Source: JAQUGA01 sp964521105 (lineage in GTDB: Bacteria; Bacteroidota; Bacteroidia; Bacteroidales; WCHB1-69). From it: 36,465 nucleotides of DNA. Position 1 is the first letter of the stretch. The number at the start of each line of letters is the position of its first letter. The translations under genes were made by a program, and so were the position numbers. The notes below the pieces were generated by a model, which saw only the letters and a list, made by a program, of their open reading frames with translations, was not told the DNA's origin and ran no database searches. Below, one piece after another: positions 16,936-23,889 of this stretch. Where the stretch lies: the NCBI GenBank assembly GCA_964521105.1, contig CAZFPO010000019.1, positions 1-36,465 of the forward strand, written 5' to 3'.

Positions 16936-18354
16936 ATGAACGATTACTTGATTTATTGCGGTGGGGAATTTATTAAAACCAACAATATTTTAGAAGTAAA
17001 AAACTCCTTTCGGAATGAAGTTTTTGCAACGACCTATCTTGCCGAAAAAAAACATATTGAAAAAGCAATATTGGCTTCGGAAAAAGCTTTTGAAGAATTA
17101 AAAAAAATTCCTTCCTTTAAAATTGAGAGAATATTATTAGAAATTGCCGAAGGTATAAAAAATGAACGAAGACGCTTAGCCGAAGTACTAGCCCTTGAAG
17201 CATGCAAACCAATAAAATATGCCCTTTCCGAAATTGACCGGTCCATTCAAACATTCAGAGTTGCGGCTCAGGAATCACTTCGACCACCTGGTGAGTTTAT
17301 GACTATTGACTGGACACCAGCTGGTGAAAATAAAGAAGCTTGGATAAAATATTTTCCAATTGGTCCAGTATCCGGAATTTCTCCTTTTAATTTTCCAATG
17401 AATTTAGCAGCTCATAAAATAGCTCCAGCTATTGCTGCTCGTTGCCCGATAGTTTTAAAACCAGCTACCTCAACTCCACTTTCTACTCTTGAACTTGCAA
17501 AAATTATCGATAAAACGGAACTCCCAAAAGGTGCTCTTTCAATTCTTCCCGCTAACCGACAAAATGGAAATTTACTTGTTACCGACACTCGTTTTAAACT
17601 TCTTACATTTACGGGTTCACCCGAAGTGGGCTGGAAAATGAAATCAGATGCAGGTAAGAAAAAAGTGGTACTTGAACTTGGTGGAAACGCAGCAGTCATA
17701 ATCACTCCATCAGCAAACCTTAAAGAAGCTTTGAAAAAATGTTTAGTTGGTGCTTTTGCTTATGCTGGTCAAGTTTGCATTCATACTCAACGAATTTATG
17801 TTTATAAATCAATTTTTGAAGATTTTAAAGATGCTTTTATAAAAGAAACTAATAAACTCATAGCTGGCGACCCCCTAAATATTGATACGGATATTTCATC
17901 ACTAATTGACGAAAATAACGCAATTCGAGTCGAAAATTGGATTAATGAAGCAGTTAATCAAGGTGCAAAACTCCTCATTGGTGGAAAAAGAAATGGTGCT
18001 TTTATCGAACCAAGTGTTTTAACTGGAACAAATAAAAACATGAAAATAAATGGTGAGGAAGTGTTTGGACCAACCGTGGTTATTGAGCCATATCAAAACT
18101 TTTTGGAAGTAATTGACATGGTAAATGATACCCCATACGGTCTTCAGGCAGGCGTTTTTACAAATCTACTCGATGAAATGAATTATGCGTTCGATAAACT
18201 TAATTTTGGAGGTGTAATGATTAACGAAACCCCTTCATACCGAGTTGACCACATGCCTTATGGCGGTATTAAAGATTCGGGATTAGGTCGCGAAGGGTTA
18301 AAATATGCGATTTTTGATATGCTTGAACCAAAAATTTTAGTAAAACCTAAATAA
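16936..18354 (+). CDS. NAD(P)-dependent aldehyde dehydrogenase family protein
   Basis: Aldehyde dehydrogenases oxidise an aldehyde to the acid through a thiohemiacetal on cysteine. The 472-residue protein (normal 450-500) shows SPFNFPMN (149-156), VLKPATSTP (173-181, cofactor lysine K175), LELGGNAA (246-253, general base E247), GQVCIHTQR with nucleophile C281, and EVFGPTV. The overall pattern resembles the lactaldehyde and non-phosphorylating glyceraldehyde-3-phosphate dehydrogenase branch, but the substrate cannot be fixed from sequence. asnB lies 60 nt upstream and the four-helix-bundle gene 99 nt downstream, so there is no pathway clue nearby. glpK, a glycerol gene, is about 1.2 kb downstream beyond the repeat array. 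Confidence 0.92.
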   Translation: MNDYLIYCGGEFIKTNNILEVKNSFRNEVFATTYLAEKKHIEKAILASEKAFEELKKIPSFKIERILLEIAEGIKNERRRLAEVLALEACKPIKYALSEIDRSIQTFRVAAQESLRPPGEFMTIDWTPAGENKEAWIKYFPIGPVSGISPFNFPMNLAAHKIAPAIAARCPIVLKPATSTPLSTLELAKIIDKTELPKGALSILPANRQNGNLLVTDTRFKLLTFTGSPEVGWKMKSDAGKKKVVLELGGNAAVIITPSANLKEALKKCLVGAFAYAGQVCIHTQRIYVYKSIFEDFKDAFIKETNKLIAGDPLNIDTDISSLIDENNAIRVENWINEAVNQGAKLLIGGKRNGAFIEPSVLTGTNKNMKINGEEVFGPTVVIEPYQNFLEVIDMVNDTPYGLQAGVFTNLLDEMNYAFDKLNFGGVMINETPSYRVDHMPYGGIKDSGLGREGLKYAIFDMLEPKILVKPK

Positions 18355-18453
18355 TAATAGAAAAGGCAAAATATAAAATAGATAAGGAAATATCCACTTT
18401 TAAAAAAATTGAGATAAAACTAATAAAACAAAGAGTAATTTAATAGAGAGAAA

Positions 18454-18807
18454 ATGTCATTTAAATTTGAAAAATTAAATATCTGGCAAAAATCAATGGA
18501 ATTTGGAGAAAATATCCATTTATTATCAAAAAAGTTTCCAAAAGAGGAGATTTTTAATCTTAGTTCACAAATCACAAGAGCATCTGACTCAATAGCTCTT
18601 AATATCTCTGAAGGCGTTATCGGACAAAGCAAAGCAGAATTATATAAATTTATTGGCTATTCAATACGTTCTCTTGCTGAAGTAGTTACTTGCCTTTATA
18701 AAGCAAAAAACAGAAAATATATAACCGATTTAGAATTTCAAACCAATTATCAAAACGCTTTCGATCTAATGAATATGATGATTGCATTCAGAAAAAACAC
18801 CAAATAA
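18454..18807 (+). CDS. Four-helix-bundle protein (S23/IVP and Avd-like family)
   Basis: The 117-residue protein is predicted all-helical and carries the family signatures: LNIWQKSMEF near the N-terminus (residues 8-17), then SSQITRASDSIALNISEG (34-51), and KFIGYSIRSLAEV later. The family includes proteins encoded in intervening sequences of 23S rRNA genes in some bacteria and, more distantly, Avd, the RNA- and reverse-transcriptase-binding pentamer of diversity-generating retroelements. No reverse transcriptase or rRNA gene is present in this window. The function of stand-alone members is unknown. A purine-rich stretch (AGAGAGAAA) precedes the ATG at 18454. The striking point is what follows: 24 nt after its stop begins a long array of 7-8 nt CTTC words. 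Confidence 0.88.
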   Translation: MSFKFEKLNIWQKSMEFGENIHLLSKKFPKEEIFNLSSQITRASDSIALNISEGVIGQSKAELYKFIGYSIRSLAEVVTCLYKAKNRKYITDLEFQTNYQNAFDLMNMMIAFRKNTK

Positions 18808-18960
18808 CAACTAATACAATCCATTTCCATTCTTCCCTACTTCCCTACTTCCCACTTCGTTCTTCCATCTTCCCTACTTCGTTCTTCCATACTTCCATCT
18901 TCCCTACTTCCATCTTCCCTACTTCGCTCTTCCATACTTCCATCTTCGTTCTTCCATACT

Positions 18961-19060
18961 NNNNNNNNNNNNNNNNNNNNNNNNNNNNNNNNNNNNNNNN
19001 NNNNNNNNNNNNNNNNNNNNNNNNNNNNNNNNNNNNNNNNNNNNNNNNNNNNNNNNNNNN
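18961..19060. other. Assembly gap (100 N)
   Basis: One hundred undetermined bases interrupt the repeat array. Exactly 100 N is a common placeholder, so the true number of missing words is probably unknown. The left flank ends in a word begun as CT and the right flank starts inside CTTCGCT (TCGCT), so the array continues through the gap. Confidence 0.97.
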
Positions 19061-19065
19061 TCGCT

Positions 19066-19110
19066 CTTCCATACTTCCCTACTTCCTACTTCGTTCTTCC
19101 ATCTTCCCTA
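19066..19110. repeat. 45-nt six-word phrase, copy 1
   Basis: The words CTTCCATA, CTTCCCTA, CTTCCTA, CTTCGTT, CTTCCAT, CTTCCCTA occur here in this order. The identical phrase recurs at 19199-19243, 133 nt away, and both copies are preceded by TCGCT, the end of a CTTCGCT word. This shows that blocks of words, not only single words, have been duplicated. Confidence 0.9.
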
Positions 19111-19198
19111 CTTCCATCTTCCCTACTTCCATCTTCCTACTTCGTTCTTCCATCTTCCATACTTCGCTCTTCCATACTTCGTTCTTCCATACTTCGCT

Positions 19199-19243
19199 CT
19201 TCCATACTTCCCTACTTCCTACTTCGTTCTTCCATCTTCCCTA
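19199..19243. repeat. 45-nt six-word phrase, copy 2
   Basis: This is an exact second copy of the phrase at 19066-19110, including the preceding CTTCGCT word (19192-19198). Confidence 0.9.
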
Positions 19244-19526
19244 CTTCCTACTTCGTTCTTCCATCTTCCCTACTTCCATCTTCCCTTCTTCGCTCTTCCA
19301 TACTTCCATCTTCCATACTTCCATCTTCCATACTTCCATCTTCCATACTTCCTACTTCCATACTTCGTTCTTCCATACTTCCATACTTCGTTCTTCCATA
19401 CTTCCATCTTCCATACTTCCATACTTCGTTCTTCCATACTTCCATCTTCCATCTTCCCTACTTCGCTCTTCCCTACTTCGTTCTTCCCTACTTCGTTCTT
19501 CCTAATTCAAACATAAAAAAAAACCC

Positions 19527-21017
19527 ATGTCAAATTATTATTTAGCAATCGACCAAGGTACAACAAGCTGTAGAGCCATACTTTTCGATAAGGATTTTTA
19601 TATAAAAGACAAAATTCAAAAAGAATTTACTCAATATTTTCCACAACCCGGTTGGGTTGAGCACGACCCTATAGAAATACTTAAAACACAGCTTTCGGTT
19701 ATTCAAATTTTACTATTAAAACACGGCAATCAATTTTCAGATATTAAATCGATTGGAATTACAAATCAACGCGAAACAGTTGTTTTATGGGATAAAACCA
19801 CAGGTATGCCTATTTATAATGCAATTGTTTGGCAAGACACACGAACCGCTGAACGATGTAATGAGCTAAAAAAAACCAAATGGAATAAAATCATACATGA
19901 GAAAACAGGATTAATAATCGATTCTTATTTTTCGGCTTCAAAAGCAGAATGGATAATACAAAATGTGGAAGCTGCAAACAAACTTATTAGCGAAAACAAC
20001 TTACTATTTGGAACAATTGACACTTGGTTGCTTTGGAATTTAACCAATGGCAAAGAACACACTACCGATGTAAGCAATGCTTCTCGAACAATGCTTTTCA
20101 ATATTAACACGATGGATTGGGACGATGAACTTTTGGCACTTTTTGGAATTCCAAAAACCATGATGCCAGAAATAAAGAATAATGTTGCAGATTTTGGGGT
20201 AGTGGATTCGGAAGTTTTCAAGGGCAAGTGTATTAAAATCACGGCTATGGCTGGCGACCAACAAGCATCATTGTTCGGACATGGATGTTTTAACCCAGGA
20301 ATGATTAAAAACACCTATGGTACTGGTTGTTTTATGATGATAAACACAGGACAATCTCCAATATTATCAGAAAATGGGTTACTGACAACTGTTGCATGGC
20401 AAATTAACGGAATAACATCTTATGCCACCGAGGGTTCAGTTTTTATTGCAGGGGCAGGCGTTCAATGGATTAGAGATAATTTAGGAATTATCAAAAAATC
20501 GAAAGAAATTGAATCACTTGCAACAATGGTTGAAGATACTGCTGGAACTTACTTTGTTCCTGCTTTTGCAGGCTTGGGTGCTCCTTATTGGAATCCTAAC
20601 GCAAAAGGAGCCTTAATGGGAATTACCCGCTCAACTCGCAAAGAACATATAGCTCGTGCTGTGTTGGAAGCAATTGCTTTTCAAACAAAAGATATTTTTA
20701 ATATTATGGTAAACGAAACTTGCCAAGAAATACCCGCCTTATTTGTTGATGGTGGTGCATCTGAAAATAATTTTTTAATGCAATTTCAAGCCGATATTTT
20801 AAATATTCAAATTCAAAAATCAACAACTATCGAAACTACTGCAAAAGGTATAGCTATGATGGCTTCATTGGGATGCGGAAACAAAATTGAAAATTTCAAA
20901 TCAGCAACCTTTCATGAGCAATCTTTTGAACCAAACATGAGCGAAATTGAACGAAATAAACTGTATAATGGCTGGATTAAAATGGTTAATTCGGTAGATT
21001 ATTTGTCAAATTTATAA
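19527..21017 (+). CDS. glpK: Glycerol kinase
   Basis: GlpK phosphorylates glycerol to sn-glycerol 3-phosphate with ATP. The 496-residue protein is of normal length (about 495-505) and has the FGGY-kinase features: DQGTTSCRAILFD (8-20) for the phosphate site, PGWVEHDP, QDTRT, AGDQQASLFGHGCF, and AFAGLGAPYWNPNAKGALMG. No glpF or glpD lies next to it. The start has no Shine-Dalgarno, only an A-rich leader (ACATAAAAAAAAACCC). The CTTC-word array ends 22 nt upstream, and neither this gap nor the sequenced part of the array holds a TAnnTTTG box, so its promoter is either within the array, in the N gap, or upstream of the four-helix-bundle gene. Confidence 0.95.
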   Translation: MSNYYLAIDQGTTSCRAILFDKDFYIKDKIQKEFTQYFPQPGWVEHDPIEILKTQLSVIQILLLKHGNQFSDIKSIGITNQRETVVLWDKTTGMPIYNAIVWQDTRTAERCNELKKTKWNKIIHEKTGLIIDSYFSASKAEWIIQNVEAANKLISENNLLFGTIDTWLLWNLTNGKEHTTDVSNASRTMLFNINTMDWDDELLALFGIPKTMMPEIKNNVADFGVVDSEVFKGKCIKITAMAGDQQASLFGHGCFNPGMIKNTYGTGCFMMINTGQSPILSENGLLTTVAWQINGITSYATEGSVFIAGAGVQWIRDNLGIIKKSKEIESLATMVEDTAGTYFVPAFAGLGAPYWNPNAKGALMGITRSTRKEHIARAVLEAIAFQTKDIFNIMVNETCQEIPALFVDGGASENNFLMQFQADILNIQIQKSTTIETTAKGIAMMASLGCGNKIENFKSATFHEQSFEPNMSEIERNKLYNGWIKMVNSVDYLSNL

Positions 21018-21064
21018 ATTTAAAATGGGTTTAATGCCATTAATCGTGTGAGCAATGTTTTTTT

Positions 21065-21607
21065 TTAATATTTGTTTATAACTATTTCTGAAGTTACAAT
21101 TTTATTACTCATGTGCAATGCTCTGTCGCATATTGAACATTCAAAGCGAATGGTGTCGTATGGTGAAAGAATATTATTAATAAACAATTCAATTTCAATA
21201 GTTCCTTTAAGTGGCTTTGTACTTCCCGATGAATTTAAAACAGGTATTCGTGAATTTATACTAAAAGGCAAGTCTACTTTTGTATATACTCCTTGTTTTT
21301 TTTCAAAATAATCGATAAAAAAATTGTAATAATAAACCGAGCTAGTATCAAAGGGCGACAAAGTATCCGATTCACTTAAACCAACATCGCCATCTCCATC
21401 GGTAAACGAAATGGTTAAAATTCCCTTATCATCAATTCCATTAGGAGTCGGAATTTTGGTTAAACTAACAAATTCTATTTTGGGTTCAATTGGAAATTCT
21501 TCAGGTTTACGACAATTAATCAGCGTTATCATTAAAATAAAAAACAGGAACATTTTCAACATTGTAAATGTAATGCTTTTCTGTTTTATTTTTGTGCTGT
21601 CATTCAT
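21065..21607 (-). CDS. Hypothetical lipoprotein
   Basis: The 180-residue protein has a hydrophobic leader ending in a lipobox (LITLINC-like, ...MITLINC then RKPEE), so it is probably lipidated at C32 and anchored in the envelope. An internal ATG at 21562 (residue 16, MLKMFLFFILM) gives a more typical leader and leaves room for the divergent promoter, so it may be the true start. The mature part is beta-rich with a DGDGDVG motif (residues about 71-77) that could bind calcium. I do not recognise a named family; short lipoproteins of this type are common in Bacteroidota. It diverges from the LuxE-like gene and converges on glpK. Confidence 0.7.
   Translation of the reverse strand: MNDSTKIKQKSITFTMLKMFLFFILMITLINCRKPEEFPIEPKIEFVSLTKIPTPNGIDDKGILTISFTDGDGDVGLSESDTLSPFDTSSVYYYNFFIDYFEKKQGVYTKVDLPFSINSRIPVLNSSGSTKPLKGTIEIELFINNILSPYDTIRFECSICDRALHMSNKIVTSEIVINKY
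21587..21594 (+). promoter_or_regulatory. Bacteroidota -7 element for the LuxE-like gene
   Basis: TATTTTTG matches TAnnTTTG and lies 25 nt before the ATG at 21620. It overlaps the annotated 5' end of the divergent lipoprotein gene, which supports the shorter start at 21562 for that gene. Confidence 0.45.
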
Positions 21608-21619
21608 ACTAAAAAAACA

Positions 21620-22612
21620 ATGTCAAATTTTCGTTTAGAACTTAAAACAAAAGTATTAAAAATTTCTGATTCTTCAGATTTTAATAATCTTGCGTTAAAC
21701 GTTTTTAAACATCAATACCAAAACAACGAATTTTATCGATTGTTTGTTGATTCTATACCTAGAAATATTGAAAACATCAAACATTTTTCCGAAATACCTT
21801 TTTTACCCATTCAATTTTACAAATCTCAAACTATTCTATGTAAGGATATTAAACCTGTTATTTCGTTTGAAAGTAGCGGAACTAGCAGTCAAAAAAACTC
21901 CATCCATTTTGTTGAAGATATTAGTTTTTATAAAAAGATTAGTACTAAAATTTTCATACAAAACTTTGGTGATTTTGAAAACAAAGTAATTCTTGGCTTA
22001 CTCCCTTCATACCTTGAACGCAATAACTCTTCGTTAGTGTTTATGGTAAATCATTTTATTAAACAAACAAAAGACAAGGATTCTGGATTTTATTTAAATA
22101 ATAAAAAACAGCTTTATAAAAAACTACTTAAGCTAAGCAAATCGAATAAAGAAGTGATTTTATTTGGAGTTACTTTTGCCTTAATTGATTTTTGTAATGA
22201 ATACAAATTATCATTCCCAACCCTAAAAATTATCGAAACTGGAGGAATGAAAGGTCGTGGAAAAGAATTAATTCGCGAAGAGCTTCACGCCATTTTAAAA
22301 AAAGGATTTGGATTAACCCAAATATACTCCGAATATGGAATGACAGAACTTTTATCGCAAGCTTATTCTATAAGCAACAAAAAATTTCAATCTCCTCCTT
22401 GGATGAAAATTTTAATTCGAGATATTTACGATCCTTTTGCTGTGAATGAAATTGGAAAGGGAGTTATAAACATTATTGACTTAGCAAACATCGATTCTTG
22501 TTCATTTATTGCAACTGACGATATTGGCGAATCTTATGGAAACAATCTTTTTGATGTACAAGGTAGAATCGATTATACCGAAATAAGAGGATGTAGTTTA
22601 CTAAGCGTTTAG
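21620..22612 (+). CDS. LuxE/PaaK-like acyl-protein synthetase family protein
   Basis: The 330-residue protein belongs to the adenylate-forming (ANL-related) LuxE acyl-protein synthetase family, whose founder activates fatty acids for the luciferase system. Visible motifs are FESSGTSSQKNS (89-100; the ATP-binding loop), IETGGMKGRGKE and SEYGMTELLSQAY, the last matching the adenylate-binding YGxTE core, followed by a TDDIGE segment. LuxC and LuxD are absent, as they are for many solo LuxE-like genes in Bacteroidota, so bioluminescence is not implied; acyl activation for a lipid or cofactor is an inference. Its stop overlaps the stop region of the convergent MerR gene by 4 nt. Confidence 0.8.
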   Translation: MSNFRLELKTKVLKISDSSDFNNLALNVFKHQYQNNEFYRLFVDSIPRNIENIKHFSEIPFLPIQFYKSQTILCKDIKPVISFESSGTSSQKNSIHFVEDISFYKKISTKIFIQNFGDFENKVILGLLPSYLERNNSSLVFMVNHFIKQTKDKDSGFYLNNKKQLYKKLLKLSKSNKEVILFGVTFALIDFCNEYKLSFPTLKIIETGGMKGRGKELIREELHAILKKGFGLTQIYSEYGMTELLSQAYSISNKKFQSPPWMKILIRDIYDPFAVNEIGKGVINIIDLANIDSCSFIATDDIGESYGNNLFDVQGRIDYTEIRGCSLLSV

Positions 22613-22938
22613 TCTAATGTTTCTCTAAGTTCAACTAAAAAATTTCTCACTTTTTTTAGTCGTTTTGTTATTTCAAAGTTTTTTTCTGAAGAATCAAAAT
22701 TACCCGATAAATGCTCCTTAGCCCCTTGAAGTGTATATCCTTGTTCTTTTACTAAATTAAAAATCAAATGAAAATTATCAACATCACGACTTGTAAACAT
22801 CCTATTGCCTTTTTTATTCTTATGCGGTTTAATTACATCAAACTCTTTTTCCCAAAATCTTATAAGTGATGTATTTACATTAAACAGTTTTGCAACTTCG
22901 CCAATAGAATAGTATAATTTTTCAGAAGAATTTTCCAT
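22609..22938 (-). CDS. MerR family transcriptional regulator
   Basis: The 109-residue protein starts with the winged-helix DNA-binding domain: YSIGEVAKLFNVNTSLIRFW (10-29), then EKEF and a wing with NRMFTSRDVDNFHLI. A helical C-terminal part of about 40 residues could serve in dimerisation; no cysteine-rich or large effector domain is present, so an effector is not predicted. It lies 3 nt after the gene for a secreted protein and is likely co-transcribed with it. The 4-nt tail overlap with the convergent LuxE-like gene leaves no room for a terminator. Confidence 0.9.
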   Translation of the reverse strand: MENSSEKLYYSIGEVAKLFNVNTSLIRFWEKEFDVIKPHKNKKGNRMFTSRDVDNFHLIFNLVKEQGYTLQGAKEHLSGNFDSSEKNFEITKRLKKVRNFLVELRETLD

Positions 22939-22941
22939 AAA

Positions 22942-23724
22942 TTACTTCTTTTTAAAAACACTTGTATTAATATCAAAATTAACCCAATAATCACCTTTTG
23001 GAAGTTTTGACACATCAACATCTTTTGCAACACCCGACATTAACAGTGTACCATCAGATGAATAAATTTCATAATGGGACATCTCGGTAAATACTAATTT
23101 GTCGCTTACTTTATTTTTCTCCATCAATACATTTCGGTTTCCTGTTCGGACTTTAATACTTTTTGTATATGTCGCAACCTGATTATTGGGGTCAAATTGT
23201 TTTAACCTAAAAAGATTAAGTTTTGAATTTAAAATGGGCGAAAAAGTTGAAACTCCCAAGGTATCAGTCATGCCTAAATCCAAGGCTTTAATCCATTTAC
23301 CCCACAAATATTGCTCTAATTCAAGCTTTTTGCCTTTATCAAAATCGGCAATATCCCATTGTAAAACACCCGATCGACGAACATACTTAAACGACTCAAT
23401 AAACAATTCACTGGTTGGCTTTACTGCATCAGGATTAGAAATTATAGGTTCGCAGTTTTCATCGTGTTGAATTAATAGAACTAAATTGTCACCATATTGC
23501 AACCCAAGATGTTTTAAATCGATAATTATTGAGTTTGAATTAAACAACGAGTCAACAACTTTATTATTTACAATTATATACTTAACACACGAATTATTGG
23601 AAGGTGTTGGATTATATAAATACAAATTTTTGTTCCAATAATTACCCTCAATTAAAATTTCCTGAGAACTCACTTTATTAAAAACAAAACAACACACAAC
23701 TATACTAAGCAAAACACTTCTCAT
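22942..23724 (-). CDS. Secreted protein with type IX secretion-like C-terminal domain
   Basis: The 260-residue protein has a signal peptide (MRSVLLSIVVCCFVFNKVSSQ) and a beta-rich body that I do not recognise. The last 50 residues (YEIYSSDGTLLMSG, then VDVSKLPKGDYWVNF and a basic end FKKK) resemble the type A C-terminal sorting domain of the type IX secretion system, where a strand-turn-strand unit and LPxGxY precede a basic tail. If so, the protein is exported across the outer membrane and may be surface-attached. It is the first gene of a probable two-gene unit with merR, 3 nt downstream. Confidence 0.65.
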   Translation of the reverse strand: MRSVLLSIVVCCFVFNKVSSQEILIEGNYWNKNLYLYNPTPSNNSCVKYIIVNNKVVDSLFNSNSIIIDLKHLGLQYGDNLVLLIQHDENCEPIISNPDAVKPTSELFIESFKYVRRSGVLQWDIADFDKGKKLELEQYLWGKWIKALDLGMTDTLGVSTFSPILNSKLNLFRLKQFDPNNQVATYTKSIKVRTGNRNVLMEKNKVSDKLVFTEMSHYEIYSSDGTLLMSGVAKDVDVSKLPKGDYWVNFDINTSVFKKK

Positions 23725-23829
23725 AAAGCTATTAGTTAATTATTCGCAATTATACTATTTTCTTTTCAATAATTAACACCTTCTTTATCCTTTTTTATAC
23801 AACGCACTTTGTTAATATCCTTTATATCA

Positions 23830-23861
23830 TTTGCAAATAGGAAGTTTTTCAATTAGCTTTG
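23830..23861 (+). promoter_or_regulatory. Promoter of the decarboxylase gene
   Basis: TTTG (23830-23833), a 20-nt spacer and TAGCTTTG (23854-23861) match the Bacteroidota sigma consensus in both boxes and spacing. Transcription should start near 23868, about 20 nt before the ATG at 23890. Confidence 0.75.
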
Positions 23862-23889
23862 CTAATTAAAAGCAATTAATTTATCGTTA

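Larger units (their letters stand above)
18832..19504. repeat. Combinatorial CTTC-word repeat array (7/8-nt modules)
   Basis: Apart from the 100-N gap, the whole stretch divides without remainder into words that each begin CTTC: CTTCCATA (19 copies), CTTCCAT (17), CTTCCCTA (14), CTTCGTT (13), CTTCCTA (6) and CTTCGCT (5), plus one CTTCCCA and one CTTCCCTT. That makes 17 words before the gap (18832-18958) and 59 after it (19066-19504), with partial words at the gap edges. The order is irregular. CTTCG words never stand next to each other; each is followed by a CTTCC word. Because 7- and 8-nt words are mixed, no reading frame is kept. The plus strand is almost pure pyrimidine broken by A and G at fixed places; the minus strand is GGAAG-rich. 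It follows the four-helix-bundle gene by 24 nt and ends 22 nt before glpK. Confidence 0.95.

Noticed and set aside
19248..19452. Open frames on the minus strand across the array, rich in Met-Glu-Trp-Lys-Tyr-Gly-Arg
   Set aside because: They exist only because the GGAAG-rich words rarely form stops. Words of 7 and 8 nt are mixed, so the frame shifts constantly and no protein sequence is preserved.
18832..19504. CRISPR array
   Set aside because: There are no constant 23-40 nt repeats with unique spacers, and no cas gene is in the window. The units are 7-8 nt and contiguous.
18454..19504. Diversity-generating retroelement
   Set aside because: The four-helix-bundle protein is only distantly Avd-like, and no reverse transcriptase or template/variable repeat pair with adenine-specific changes was seen.
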